Positions 1 to 7,261 of a stretch of DNA of 24,734 nucleotides are shown here, in pieces. The notes under the pieces are model-generated. The model was given only the letters and a program-made list of their open reading frames with translations, was not told where the DNA came from and did not search any database. How positions within the stretch are numbered: position 1 is the stretch's first letter; every line of letters begins with the position of its first letter. The DNA is from an uncultured Clostridia bacterium (lineage in GTDB: Bacteria > Bacillota > Clostridia > TANB77 > CAG-508), in assembly GCA_934167365.1 (NCBI GenBank), contig CAKPKU010000013.1:1-24734 (forward strand). The letters are read 5' to 3'. Position numbers and translations under genes: made by a program.

Positions 1-1259
1 AGATAAGCGAAGCAACAGAATGGAAATATAGTTTTACAGGTCTAGATAAATATAAAGATGGAAAAGAAATAGTATATACAATAGATGAAAGTGAGATTGA
101 AAACTATACAAAAACAATAGAAGGATACGACTTAACAAATACATACAATCCAGAAAAAGTAGAAGTAAGTGGAACAAAAACATGGAAAGATAATGGAAAT
201 AAAGATGGAAAAAGGCCAGAGAAATTAACAGTATATTTATTAGCAGATGGAGTAAAAGTTGATTCAAAAGAGATAAGTGAAGCAACAGAATGGAAATATA
301 GTTTTACAGGTTTAGACAAATATAAAGATGGAAAAGAAATAGTATATACAATAGATGAGAGCGAGATTGAAAACTATACAAAAACAATAGAAGGATATAA
401 CCTAATAAATACATACGATGATGATAATCCAGAAAAAGTAGAAGTAAGCGGAACAAAAACATGGAACGATAACGGAAACAAGGATGGAAAAAGACCAGAA
501 AAACTAACAGTATATTTATTAGCAGATGGAGTAAAAGTTGATTCAAAGGAAATAAGCGAAGCAACAGGATGGAAATATAGTTTTACCAACCTAGACAAAT
601 ATAAAGATGGAAAAGAAATAGTATATACAATAGATGAAAGTGAGATTGAAAATTATACAAAGAAAATAGAAGGATATAACTTAATAAATACATACGATGA
701 AGGTAATCCAGAAAAAGTAGAAATTGGTGGAATTAAAACATGGAATGACAATGATAATAAAAATGGAAAAAGACCAAAAAGTATAATTGTAAACTTACTT
801 GCAGATGGAGTAAAAATCGATTCTACAATAGTTGTAGAAGGAACAGATGGTACATGGAAATATAGCTTTACAAACTTAGATAAGCAAAAAGATGGAAAAG
901 ATATAGTATATACAATAACAGAAGAGCCAGTAGAATATTATGAATCAAAAATAGAAGGTTACAATATTACAAACAAATACAACGAAGATGAACCAGAAAA
1001 AATTAGTATTAGTGGTCAAAAAACATGGAAAGATGAAAACAATAAAGATCAAATAAGACCTAAAGTATTAAGAGTATATTTATTAGCAGATGGAGTAAGA
1101 GTTGATTCAGTTTTAGTAACATCTGCAAATAACTGGAAATACAGTTTTGAAAATCTAGATAAAACAAAAAACGGAAAAGAAATAAAATATACAATTGATG
1201 AAGAAAATATATCTGGATATGAAAAAACAATAGATGGTTATAATTTAATAAATACACAT
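1..1259 (+). repeat. Five tandem Cna-B-type repeat units
   Basis: Units run at 1-149 (partial), 150-428, 429-707, 708-992 and 993-1259, each about 270-285 bases. The first three are nearly identical at the DNA level and differ mainly at synonymous positions; the last two are more diverged. This pattern fits recent expansion by recombination at the N-terminal side of the array. Confidence 0.85.
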
Positions 1260-3710
1260 ATAGTAAAACCAACAGTAGACTTTAGTTTAAGAAAATTCAT
1301 AACAGATGTTAATGAAGTAAATGTAGAGCCATCAAGAGCACCACAAGTAGATATTACACCATTAGTAAATGGAACATCAACAACAGCAACATATACACAT
1401 CCAAAAAATGCTATACTAGTAAACACAGGAGATGTAATAACATACACATTACGAGTATATAACGAAGGTGAAATTAGTGGATATGCAAGCTTAATAAAAG
1501 ATGATATACCAGATGGATTAGAATTTATACCAAATAACAACACAAACAAACAATATTTATGGGAAATGCTAGATGCAAACGGAAATAAAGTAACAGATGT
1601 AACAAAAGCAAAATATGTAGTATCAAATTATTTATCTAAAGAAGTATCAGAAGATAACTTAATAAAAGCATTTGATAAAAATACATCAAAAGAGCTAGAT
1701 TATAAAGAAGTAAAAGTTTCATTTAAGGTAATATCAACAGACACAACAGGAAAAGAGCTAATCAACTATGCACAAATATCTAAAGAAACAGATTCAGAAG
1801 GAAATGATGTAAAAGATAGAGACTCAACACCAGATAAATGGATAGATGGTGAAGATGATCAAGATATTGAAAAAGTAAAATTAACATACTTAGATTTATC
1901 ATTAAGAAAATTCATAACAAAAATTGACAATAATGAAGTAACACCAAGCAGAGCACCAGAAGTAGATGTATCTAAACTAAAAGATGGTTCAAGTACAACA
2001 GCAACATACAATCATCCAAAAGATGTAGTAAATGTAAGCAAAGACAATATAGTTGTATATACATTAAGAATATACAATGAAGGTTCAAAAGCAGGATGTG
2101 CAACATTAGTAAAAGATGATATACCAACAGGATTACAATATTTACCAAGCAATGAAATAAACAAAAAATATAATTGGAAAATGTTAGATGAATCTGGAAA
2201 TGAGACAACAGATGCATCAAAAGCAAAATATGTAGTAACAGATTATTTAGCAAATGATGTAATAAAAGCATTTGATCCTGAAACAATGGAAACTTTAGAT
2301 TATAGAGATGTACAAGTTGCATTTAAAGTTGTTGTACCAGAAACAAGCAAAGATATAATAACAAACTATGCACAAATTTCTGAAGAAAAAGATTCAAATG
2401 GAAATGATGTAAAAGATAGAGACTCAACACCAGATAAATGGATAGATGGTGAAGATGATCAAGATACTGAAAAAATCAAATTAACATATGCAGATTTATC
2501 ATTAAGAAAATTCATAACAGAAGTAAACAATTCAGCAGTAAATCCAAGCAGAGCACCAGAAGTAGATGTTACACCATTAGTAAATGAAACAGGAACAACA
2601 GCAATATACAATCATCCAAAAGATCCAGTAGATGTACAAGAAAATGATATAGTAACATATACATTAAGAATTTATAATGAAGGAACAAAATCAGTATATG
2701 CAAGTTTAGTAAAAGATGACATACCAGATGGATTAGAATTTATGGTAGATAATGAAATAAACAAAAAATACAACTGGAAAATGCTAGATGAATCTGGAAA
2801 TGAAGTAACAGATATAACAAAAGCAAAATATATAGTAACAGATTATTTAGCAAACGACATTATAAAAGCGTTTGATCCTACTACTATGAAAACTTTAGAT
2901 TATAAAGATGTAAAAGTTTCATTCAAAGTAAAAGCAACAACTGAAAAAGACAAAATAATAACAAACTATGCACAAATATCTAAAGAAAAAGATTCAAATG
3001 GAAATGATGTAAAAGATAGAGATTCAACACCAGATAAATGGGTAGATGGTGAAGATGATCAAGATACTGAAAAAATAAAAGTAAAATATTTTGACTTAGC
3101 ATTACAAAAATGGGTAAGCAAAGTAATAGTAATAGAAGATGGAAAAGAAAAAGTAACAAAAACAGGATATAGTGGTGAACAAGGTTCAGAGCCTGTTGTA
3201 AAAGTAGACTTAAAGAAAAGCAAAATATCAAATGTAATTGTTAAATTTGAATATCAAATAAGAGTTACAAACGAATGTCAAATACCAGGGTATTCAACAG
3301 AAGTATCTGATTATATACCAAATGGACTAAAATTCAATAAAGAAGACAATGTAAATTGGGTAGAATCTGAGGAGAAAGTAACTACAAACGCATTAGAAAA
3401 TACACTATTACAACCAGGTGAAAGTGCAACAGTATCAATAGTATTAACATGGATAAATGGATCTAACAACTTAGGTTTAAAAACAAATATTGCAGAAATA
3501 AGTGAAGATGCAGATAAAGACAAAAAAGATATTACAGATATTGACTCAACTCCAGATAATAAAAAAGATGGAGAAGATGATATAGATGATGCACCAGTAA
3601 TATTAACAATAAAAACTGGAGAAACACCAATGTATATTGGATTAACAATAGGAATAATTAGTATATTAGGTGTAGGTATTTATAGTATTAAAAAATACAT
3701 ATTAAAATAA
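1..3710 (+). CDS. Large multidomain surface adhesin, 5' truncated (Cna-B repeats, DUF11-type domains, membrane tail)
   Basis: The reading frame is open from the window edge to the stop at 3708-3710, giving about 1235 visible residues; the true start lies upstream. The first 1260 bases encode five Cna-B-like repeats (first one partial) with the pattern GTKTW, YLLADG, WKYSF, YTIDE and NTY. In such domains a Lys, a Glu and an Asn usually form an internal isopeptide bond, and the Lys of KTW, the Glu of YTIDE and the Asn of NTY are suitably placed. Four larger domains of DUF11/fimbrial type follow from about 1275, each opening with DLSLRKFIT or DLALQKWVS and closing with acidic DSTPD and GEDDxD loops. 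The protein ends with LTIKTG, about 20 hydrophobic residues and a lysine-rich tail. I infer a cell-surface adhesin or pilin-like stalk. The domain classes are clear; the ligand is unknown. Confidence 0.9.
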   Translation, partial: ISEATEWKYSFTGLDKYKDGKEIVYTIDESEIENYTKTIEGYDLTNTYNPEKVEVSGTKTWKDNGNKDGKRPEKLTVYLLADGVKVDSKEISEATEWKYSFTGLDKYKDGKEIVYTIDESEIENYTKTIEGYNLINTYDDDNPEKVEVSGTKTWNDNGNKDGKRPEKLTVYLLADGVKVDSKEISEATGWKYSFTNLDKYKDGKEIVYTIDESEIENYTKKIEGYNLINTYDEGNPEKVEIGGIKTWNDNDNKNGKRPKSIIVNLLADGVKIDSTIVVEGTDGTWKYSFTNLDKQKDGKDIVYTITEEPVEYYESKIEGYNITNKYNEDEPEKISISGQKTWKDENNKDQIRPKVLRVYLLADGVRVDSVLVTSANNWKYSFENLDKTKNGKEIKYTIDEENISGYEKTIDGYNLINTHIVKPTVDFSLRKFITDVNEVNVEPSRAPQVDITPLVNGTSTTATYTHPKNAILVNTGDVITYTLRVYNEGEISGYASLIKDDIPDGLEFIPNNNTNKQYLWEMLDANGNKVTDVTKAKYVVSNYLSKEVSEDNLIKAFDKNTSKELDYKEVKVSFKVISTDTTGKELINYAQISKETDSEGNDVKDRDSTPDKWIDGEDDQDIEKVKLTYLDLSLRKFITKIDNNEVTPSRAPEVDVSKLKDGSSTTATYNHPKDVVNVSKDNIVVYTLRIYNEGSKAGCATLVKDDIPTGLQYLPSNEINKKYNWKMLDESGNETTDASKAKYVVTDYLANDVIKAFDPETMETLDYRDVQVAFKVVVPETSKDIITNYAQISEEKDSNGNDVKDRDSTPDKWIDGEDDQDTEKIKLTYADLSLRKFITEVNNSAVNPSRAPEVDVTPLVNETGTTAIYNHPKDPVDVQENDIVTYTLRIYNEGTKSVYASLVKDDIPDGLEFMVDNEINKKYNWKMLDESGNEVTDITKAKYIVTDYLANDIIKAFDPTTMKTLDYKDVKVSFKVKATTEKDKIITNYAQISKEKDSNGNDVKDRDSTPDKWVDGEDDQDTEKIKVKYFDLALQKWVSKVIVIEDGKEKVTKTGYSGEQGSEPVVKVDLKKSKISNVIVKFEYQIRVTNECQIPGYSTEVSDYIPNGLKFNKEDNVNWVESEEKVTTNALENTLLQPGESATVSIVLTWINGSNNLGLKTNIAEISEDADKDKKDITDIDSTPDNKKDGEDDIDDAPVILTIKTGETPMYIGLTIGIISILGVGIYSIKKYILK
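1275..3603 (+). repeat. Four DUF11/fimbrial-type domain repeats, about 600-base period
   Basis: Repeat starts are near 1275, 1887, 2487 and 3087, with a 600-base spacing between the second, third and fourth. The first three share DLSLRKFIT, SRAPEVDV, TYTLRIYNEG, DDIPDGLEF, NYAQIS and DRDSTPDKW. The fourth is a distinct terminal variant (DLALQKWVS, KVDLKKSKIS, DYIPNGLKF) with a counterpart at the end of the protein at 20596-24357. Confidence 0.85.
3603..3710 (+). other. C-terminal sorting-signal-like tail (LTIKTG, membrane segment, Lys tail)
   Basis: The encoded tail starts LTIKTGE, continues with a hydrophobic segment of about 20 residues (YIGLTIGIISILGVGIYSI) and ends KKYILK. The order matches a sortase signal, but the Leu-Pro of LPxTG is replaced by Thr-Ile. 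The same LTIKTG-plus-tail arrangement ends the thioester adhesin at 24250-24357. Anchoring by a sortase or simply by the membrane segment are both possible. Confidence 0.6.
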
Positions 3711-3719
3711 TAAAAAGTG

Positions 3720-3760
3720 AAAAAGTGCTACAAAAAATGTGGCACTTTTTCTTATTTTTT
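3720..3760 (+). terminator. Intrinsic terminator after the first adhesin gene
   Basis: A 12-bp stem pairs 3720-3731 with 3739-3750, with one G-U pair and a 7-base A-rich loop, followed by a T-rich run. It lies ten bases after the stop codon and separates the first adhesin from the next unit. Confidence 0.85.
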
Positions 3761-3778
3761 TATAGAAAAGGCGTAAAC

Positions 3779-3789
3779 TCAAGGCTTGA
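3779..3789. promoter_or_regulatory. Small palindrome upstream of the operon promoter
   Basis: TCAAGGCTTGA is a perfect inverted repeat around a central base and lies about 55 bases upstream of the -35 region. It could be an operator, but it matches no operator that I recognise, and chance is not excluded. Confidence 0.25.
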
Positions 3790-3842
3790 AGTACTAGTAA
3801 ATAAAGGAAAAAATGGGAATTTTATTTTTTTTCAAAAAAATA

Positions 3843-3876
3843 TTGTCGAAAAAAATATTATATGCTAGAATATAAT
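3843..3876 (+). promoter_or_regulatory. Promoter with Spo0A box over the -35 region
   Basis: TTGTCG at 3843-3848 and TATAAT at 3871-3876 are 22 bases apart. The heptamer TGTCGAA (3844-3850) equals the Spo0A-box consensus TGNCGAA. A box over the -35 element with a 22-base spacer is the arrangement known from the Spo0A-activated, sigma-A-dependent spoIIG promoter of Bacillus subtilis. The start codon lies about 28 bases after the -10 element, so the leader is short. Sequence evidence only. Confidence 0.6.
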
Positions 3877-3904
3877 CGATGTAGCAAAAGAAAGGAAAAA
3901 AAAG

Positions 3905-4459
3905 ATGAACAATAGAAGAAAAATATATAAAATATGTGTAAGTATATTAATAATATTAGCATCATTATTCATCTGTATAAATGCCTATTGTATAGCTGAC
4001 AAAATAATCAATAAGAGGACAACGATTACATATTTTGGTATAAAGCCGTTTGTTTCAGAAATTGACTCACCACAAACAGATATATATATTGGGGATTTAA
4101 TTTTTGCAAAAGACATACCAATTACAGATGTAAATACAGGTGATGTTATTGTATACAAACAAGATAATTCATATCTTAAAGTAAAAAAAGTCTTAGATAT
4201 TGAAAAAGATAATAATAAAACTAATTTCATAATAGACAAAGAAACAAAAACAGCTGTAAATGAAGAAAACTCTGTAATAGAAGGAAAATTAATAAAAAAA
4301 ATTGACAGAATAGGATACCTAATATTGTTTTTAAAAACACTTGAAGGAACATTACTTGCAATTGCTTTATTAATATGTATTGCAGTTATCATACTATTGC
4401 TATGTTTTGAAAAAAAGGATGATCCAAATTCAATTGAAAAAAATGGTTCATCAAACTAA
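3905..4459 (+). CDS. Divergent signal peptidase I-like membrane protein, candidate Ser/Lys type
   Basis: This 184-residue protein has an N-terminal membrane segment (about residues 8-30), an extracytoplasmic domain and a second membrane segment (about 145-168). That matches the layout of the SipW-type peptidase encoded at 6036-6548. The two align through FGxK, YIGD/NIGD, NTGD/NKGD and IEG. In that alignment the catalytic Ser of SGSM matches Ser55 here, inside DSPQTD, so the usual Met is Pro. The catalytic His matches Lys92 in YLKVKKVLD, which resembles the KRVIG region of Ser/Lys peptidases, and the conserved Asp matches Asp111. It may be an active Ser/Lys-type paralogue, or a degenerate partner of the true peptidase. 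The start is supported by AAAGGA at 3891-3896. It is the first gene of the TasA-like unit. Confidence 0.65.
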   Translation: MNNRRKIYKICVSILIILASLFICINAYCIADKIINKRTTITYFGIKPFVSEIDSPQTDIYIGDLIFAKDIPITDVNTGDVIVYKQDNSYLKVKKVLDIEKDNNKTNFIIDKETKTAVNEENSVIEGKLIKKIDRIGYLILFLKTLEGTLLAIALLICIAVIILLLCFEKKDDPNSIEKNGSSN

Positions 4460-4471
4460 GTTGATAATTAC

Positions 4472-4489
4472 ATCAATAGAAATATTGAT
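4472..4489 (+). promoter_or_regulatory. Hairpin between the signal peptidase-like gene and the first TasA-like gene
   Basis: A 7-bp stem, ATCAATA pairing with TATTGAT, closes a GAAA tetraloop and is followed shortly by an A/T-rich stretch with a T run at 4505-4510. It could be a weak attenuator or an mRNA processing/stability element that sets the downstream gene at a different level. The stem is all A/T except one pair, so it is probably not a full terminator. Confidence 0.4.
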
Positions 4490-4536
4490 TTAATTATATA
4501 AATATTTTTTATACAAAAGAAAGGAGGAAATTTACA

Positions 4537-5115
4537 GTGGAAAAAAATTCTAAAAGCAAAAGCGTAATAGCAGTATTACTAGCAGTTATTTTGATTATAT
4601 TATTAGTGGGGGCTTGGGCATTCGCTAGATATACAACAACTTTACCTAAAGTAGATGGAACTGCAACTGTTGCAAAATGGTCTTTTAAAACTACTGGACT
4701 TGATTCATTTGCAAGAACAGATACTGTTGCACTTACAGATATAGCTGAAGGAAAACTTGCACCTGGAACAAAAGGTAAAATCCAAGCATCTGTTGACGCA
4801 ACAGGTTGTGAAGTTGGAGTAGATTACACAGTATCTGTTACTGATGTAGCAAACAAACCAGAAAACTTAAAATTCTATAGTGATGCAGATTGCCAAACAG
4901 AAATAACAATAGCATCAGGTAAATATTCTGTAACAGGAACAATAGATGCAAATGCTGATACAAAAACAGTAGCACCAGCTATATACTGGAAATGGGATTA
5001 CAACACAACAGCTAATACAGCTGTAGATACAGCTGATACAAAAGATGGAGAAGCTGCAAAAACTATGACATTTAAAGTTGAAGCTATAGGAACTCAATCA
5101 AATCCAAACAATTAA
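4537..5115 (+). CDS. TasA/CalY-like secreted fibre protein with SipW-type signal
   Basis: This 192-residue protein starts at GTG 4537, nine bases after a perfect AGGAGG (4522-4527). It has a Lys-rich n-region, a hydrophobic segment (about residues 10-26) and then WAFARY (27-32), followed by an all-beta-looking domain. LAPGTKGKIQASVD and YTVSVTD resemble the camelysin/TasA fold (Peptidase_M73 family in databases). Two cysteines (DATGCEV and SDADCQT) could form a disulfide. In Bacillus, TasA and CalY are processed by the dedicated peptidase SipW and assemble into biofilm fibres; by analogy this is the likely major fibre subunit. Its strong ribosome binding site and its flanking hairpins suggest separately tuned, high expression. 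Family assignment is good; fibre formation is inferred. Confidence 0.75.
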   Translation: MEKNSKSKSVIAVLLAVILIILLVGAWAFARYTTTLPKVDGTATVAKWSFKTTGLDSFARTDTVALTDIAEGKLAPGTKGKIQASVDATGCEVGVDYTVSVTDVANKPENLKFYSDADCQTEITIASGKYSVTGTIDANADTKTVAPAIYWKWDYNTTANTAVDTADTKDGEAAKTMTFKVEAIGTQSNPNN

Positions 5116-5124
5116 TTTTAAATT

Positions 5125-5146
5125 CATGAGGGAAATAACCCTCATG
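5125..5146 (+). promoter_or_regulatory. Hairpin A after the first TasA-like gene
   Basis: CATGAGGG (5125-5132) pairs perfectly with CCCTCATG (5139-5146) across a 6-base loop, nine bases after the stop codon. No T run follows directly. It shares CATG (5143-5146) with the larger hairpin B, so the two structures compete for those bases. Confidence 0.6.
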
Positions 5147-5178
5147 CAAGAGCATAATTAAAATTATGTTTTTGCATG
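5143..5178 (+). promoter_or_regulatory. Hairpin B, overlapping hairpin A
   Basis: Bases 5143-5159 pair with 5162-5178 to form a 17-bp stem containing two G-U pairs and almost no loop. The 3' arm includes a five-T run but no long T tract follows. The ATG at 5176 lies inside this arm and lacks a ribosome binding site. Together with hairpin A this looks like an intra-operon attenuator or a 3'-end stabiliser of the TasA-like message. Confidence 0.6.
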
Positions 5179-5211
5179 AAGGTTAGTTTTTTGAATAGGA
5201 GATGCTGTATT

Positions 5212-6024
5212 TTGAGAAAAAATAAAAAAATGATAATAGGTATTTTAATTATTTTAATGCTTACATGCATTTTAATAAGTATATTGTTAATAGGAGAGAT
5301 TACAAGTAGGCAAAAAGATAAGCGACATTATAGTATTTTCTTTGGAAATAATATTGATAATAATATAGAAAATAGAACTGATAATAATACAATAAGTAAT
5401 AATACAAATAATAATAGAAATGACAATAGAAATAACAATATTGGGGATAATACACATGAAGATATAAATAGTACAAATTCTGTAACAACTAATAATAACG
5501 GTAGTCAAAATAATAATAGTGGCAATAATGGAGACAACAATAATAACAATAATAATAACAATAATGACGACAATAATAATCAAGATAATGAACCAGAGTA
5601 TGATAAAATAATATTAGTAAAATCAGAAGATAAAATTTGGAGAGAGAATACAGAATTAAATATTTTTGCAAATAAAGAGTTTAATAATCAAAATATAATA
5701 GCGCCAGAGTCTACAGGTCAATATAAATTTATTATAGAAAACAAAAATAAAGATGGTTCACCAATATTATGCAATATAGAATATAGTGAAATGAATGATA
5801 AAAATATAAATATGGTTTATAAAATAAAAATAAACGGAGAATATATAGATGATGCACAGTGGAAAAAAATAGATGAATTTAAAATAGAAAACTTAGAAAT
5901 AAAAGATAATATAACTTGCACATTAGAATGGCGTTGGGCAGATGCTCCAAATGATACTGAAATTGGCGAAAGCAGTTATGCAGATTATAAATTAGGTATA
6001 TCTATTACAGGAATTGCAAATTAG
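5212..6024 (+). CDS. Secreted or membrane-tethered protein with Asn-rich linker and TasA-like C-terminal domain
   Basis: I place the start at TTG 5212, ten bases after AGGAG (5197-5201); the upstream in-frame ATG at 5176 has no ribosome binding site and is buried in a hairpin. The 270-residue product has a basic N-terminus and a hydrophobic segment (about residues 7-28). An Asn-dominated low-complexity stretch follows, roughly residues 45-127, including a run of ten Asn. The C-terminal domain (about residues 128-270) has APESTGQYKFIIENKNKDG, a second half with CTLEWRW, and a final beta-like segment resembling camelysin/TasA-type domains. Unlike its neighbours it lacks the WA[FY][AS]RY signature, so it may stay membrane-tethered. 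I infer an accessory or anchoring subunit of the fibre. Its stop codon overlaps the next ribosome binding site. Confidence 0.65.
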   Translation: MRKNKKMIIGILIILMLTCILISILLIGEITSRQKDKRHYSIFFGNNIDNNIENRTDNNTISNNTNNNRNDNRNNNIGDNTHEDINSTNSVTTNNNGSQNNNSGNNGDNNNNNNNNNNDDNNNQDNEPEYDKIILVKSEDKIWRENTELNIFANKEFNNQNIIAPESTGQYKFIIENKNKDGSPILCNIEYSEMNDKNINMVYKIKINGEYIDDAQWKKIDEFKIENLEIKDNITCTLEWRWADAPNDTEIGESSYADYKLGISITGIAN

Positions 6025-6035
6025 GAGAATGAAAA

Positions 6036-6548
6036 ATGGAACAAGAGAAAAAAGATTTAAAAAAGAAGAAAAAAATAAGTATTTCAAATATAATAATTAT
6101 TATATTATTATTAATTATTATATTAATAGTTGTAAATAAAATTTCTAACCCTAACAAATCACAAGAACTTTTTGGATATAAATTTTATACAGTACTCAGT
6201 GGAAGTATGGAATCAGAAATAAATATTGGTGATGTAGTTGTTATAAAGAAGGGTGAAGACTTTAATAAAGGTGATATAATAGCATTTCATAATCAGGGAA
6301 TAATTACTGTTCATAGAATAAATGATATTGTAGATAATGATGGAGAAACTTTATACAAAACAAAGGGTGATAATAATAATGCGGAAGATCCAGAGCCTGT
6401 TAAAAAATCTGAAATAGAAGGTACGTGTGTTTTTATAATTCCATTTATTGGTAAAATAGCAATATTTATATATAATAATTTAATTATGTGCTGTATTTCA
6501 ATAATAGTAATTGTTTTAGTTATACTATTATTAAAATATGCAATGTAA
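6036..6548 (+). CDS. sipW: SipW-type (ER-type) signal peptidase I
   Basis: This 170-residue protein has a strongly basic N-terminus, an N-terminal membrane segment (about residues 17-34), a catalytic domain facing outwards and a C-terminal membrane segment (about 148-166). The catalytic Ser57 is in VLSGSMES, followed by INIGDVVVI and the NKGDII box. His93 is in TVHRIND and Asp112 in KTKGDNNN. Ser plus His, rather than Ser plus Lys, defines the ER-type class to which Bacillus SipW belongs. The expected substrates are the TasA-like proteins on both sides, and possibly the giant protein downstream. The start has AGGAG at 6023-6027, overlapping the previous stop codon, so translational coupling is likely. 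The symbol denotes the class and is not proof of orthology. Confidence 0.85.
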   Translation: MEQEKKDLKKKKKISISNIIIIILLLIIILIVVNKISNPNKSQELFGYKFYTVLSGSMESEINIGDVVVIKKGEDFNKGDIIAFHNQGIITVHRINDIVDNDGETLYKTKGDNNNAEDPEPVKKSEIEGTCVFIIPFIGKIAIFIYNNLIMCCISIIVIVLVILLLKYAM

Positions 6549-6559
6549 AGGAGGCTATT

Positions 6560-7027
6560 ATGAATAAATTAAAAAGAAGAACATTATTAGTTACAATTTT
6601 GATTATAGTAGGTATATTATTAATAGTAATGACTTGGGCATTTTCACGATATAGGAGTCAATTAAGTTCCTATGGTAGTTCAAAAATAGCCAAACCAATA
6701 TGTACACTATATGTAAATCCACATCAAAGCCAAGATAATGAAATAAATTCATATTGTGATGTGGAAGTAAAAAATTATGACTCAGAAAATAATGTTAGTG
6801 AAGTAGCCATGGATTATAGTATAGAAATAAAAAACGAAAGCGGTGAAAATGTTTCTGAATATTATTGGGAAGATGAACAAGGAAATAATTTAGGAAAAAA
6901 CTTAACTGGAAGTTTTGATAATACAGATAAGGCACAAAAAAAATACAAAGTGTATTTTGTAAATTCAGGAGAAAGTGAAAAAACTGAAAAAATAAATTTT
7001 GTGATTCATGCAGTACAAAAAATATAA
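6560..7027 (+). CDS. Second TasA/CalY-like secreted protein
   Basis: The start is ATG 6560, five bases after AAAGGAGG (6547-6554), which itself overlaps the stop codon of the signal peptidase gene; the open frame extends upstream, but without a ribosome binding site. The 155-residue product begins MNKLKRRT, has a hydrophobic segment (about residues 9-25) and then WAFSRY (26-31). This is almost the same signature at the same position as in the TasA-like protein at 4537-5115. The remainder looks beta-rich with two cysteines (PICTLYV and NSYCDVEV) and an acidic, Asn-rich character. It is the last gene of the unit and is followed by a strong terminator. It is probably a minor fibre subunit or TapA-like accessory protein; sequence similarity to classical TasA is weak outside the signal region. 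Confidence 0.65.
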   Translation: MNKLKRRTLLVTILIIVGILLIVMTWAFSRYRSQLSSYGSSKIAKPICTLYVNPHQSQDNEINSYCDVEVKNYDSENNVSEVAMDYSIEIKNESGENVSEYYWEDEQGNNLGKNLTGSFDNTDKAQKKYKVYFVNSGESEKTEKINFVIHAVQKI

Positions 7028-7042
7028 AATAATTGATGATAG

Positions 7043-7081
7043 AAAAAACTTTTTATTATGGGAATAATAAAAAGTTTTTTT
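7043..7081 (+). terminator. Intrinsic terminator ending the TasA-like operon
   Basis: A perfect 16-bp inverted repeat, 7043-7058 with 7065-7080, has a 6-base loop and a T run as the end of its 3' arm. It is 15 bases after the stop codon. Being A/T-rich with T and A runs at the ends, it might also act on the opposite strand. Confidence 0.9.
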
Positions 7082-7211
7082 GTATGATAGGAAACCCTAA
7101 TAAATTTTTTTAGTTAGGAAATACAAAGCAAAATAAATATTTTATTTTTTTAAAGAAAATTCCATATGTAGATTTTTTTAATATCCCTAAAGTAAACCGA
7201 TATAAAGCATA

Positions 7212-7245
7212 TTGTAATATTAAATTAAAATAAAAGTAATATAAT
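7212..7245 (+). promoter_or_regulatory. Putative promoter of the giant-protein gene
   Basis: TATAAT at 7240-7245 is a perfect -10 element. The best -35-like sequence is TTGTAA at 7212-7217, again 22 bases upstream as in the promoter at 3843-3876; nothing convincing sits at the usual 17 bases. The implied transcript would have a leader of about 125 bases. Moderate to low confidence because the region is so AT-rich. Confidence 0.4.
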
Positions 7246-7254
7246 TGAAATAAA

Positions 7255-7261
7255 TGTCGAA
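7255..7261 (+). promoter_or_regulatory. Perfect Spo0A-box sequence upstream of the giant gene
   Basis: TGTCGAA matches the Spo0A-box consensus exactly. It lies just downstream of the TATAAT at 7240, so binding there would be expected to repress that promoter, unless a different promoter further downstream is used. Confidence 0.4.

Noticed and set aside
1566..1568. ATG at 1566 as the start of the first gene
   Set aside because: The frame is open with matching repeat domains all the way to the window edge; the ATG lies within a DUF11-type domain.
3761..3842. Possible riboswitch (GGCGTAAACTC stretch) upstream of the operon
   Set aside because: It lies upstream of the predicted promoter and does not match c-di-GMP or other riboswitch cores that I know.
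5176..5178. ATG start for the Asn-rich protein
   Set aside because: It has no ribosome binding site and lies in a hairpin arm; TTG 5212 has AGGAG at proper spacing.
6488..6559. N-terminal extension of the second TasA-like protein overlapping the signal peptidase gene
   Set aside because: ATG 6560 has a perfect AAAGGAGG and gives a normal signal peptide; the extension has neither.
7196..7203. ACCGATAT resembling a sigma-D -10 element
   Set aside because: No TAAA -35 lies at the required spacing.
7082..7211. Intergenic stretch between the operon terminator and the giant-gene promoter
   Set aside because: It was read for genes, RNA structure and known motifs; only AT-rich sequence with no supportable feature was seen.
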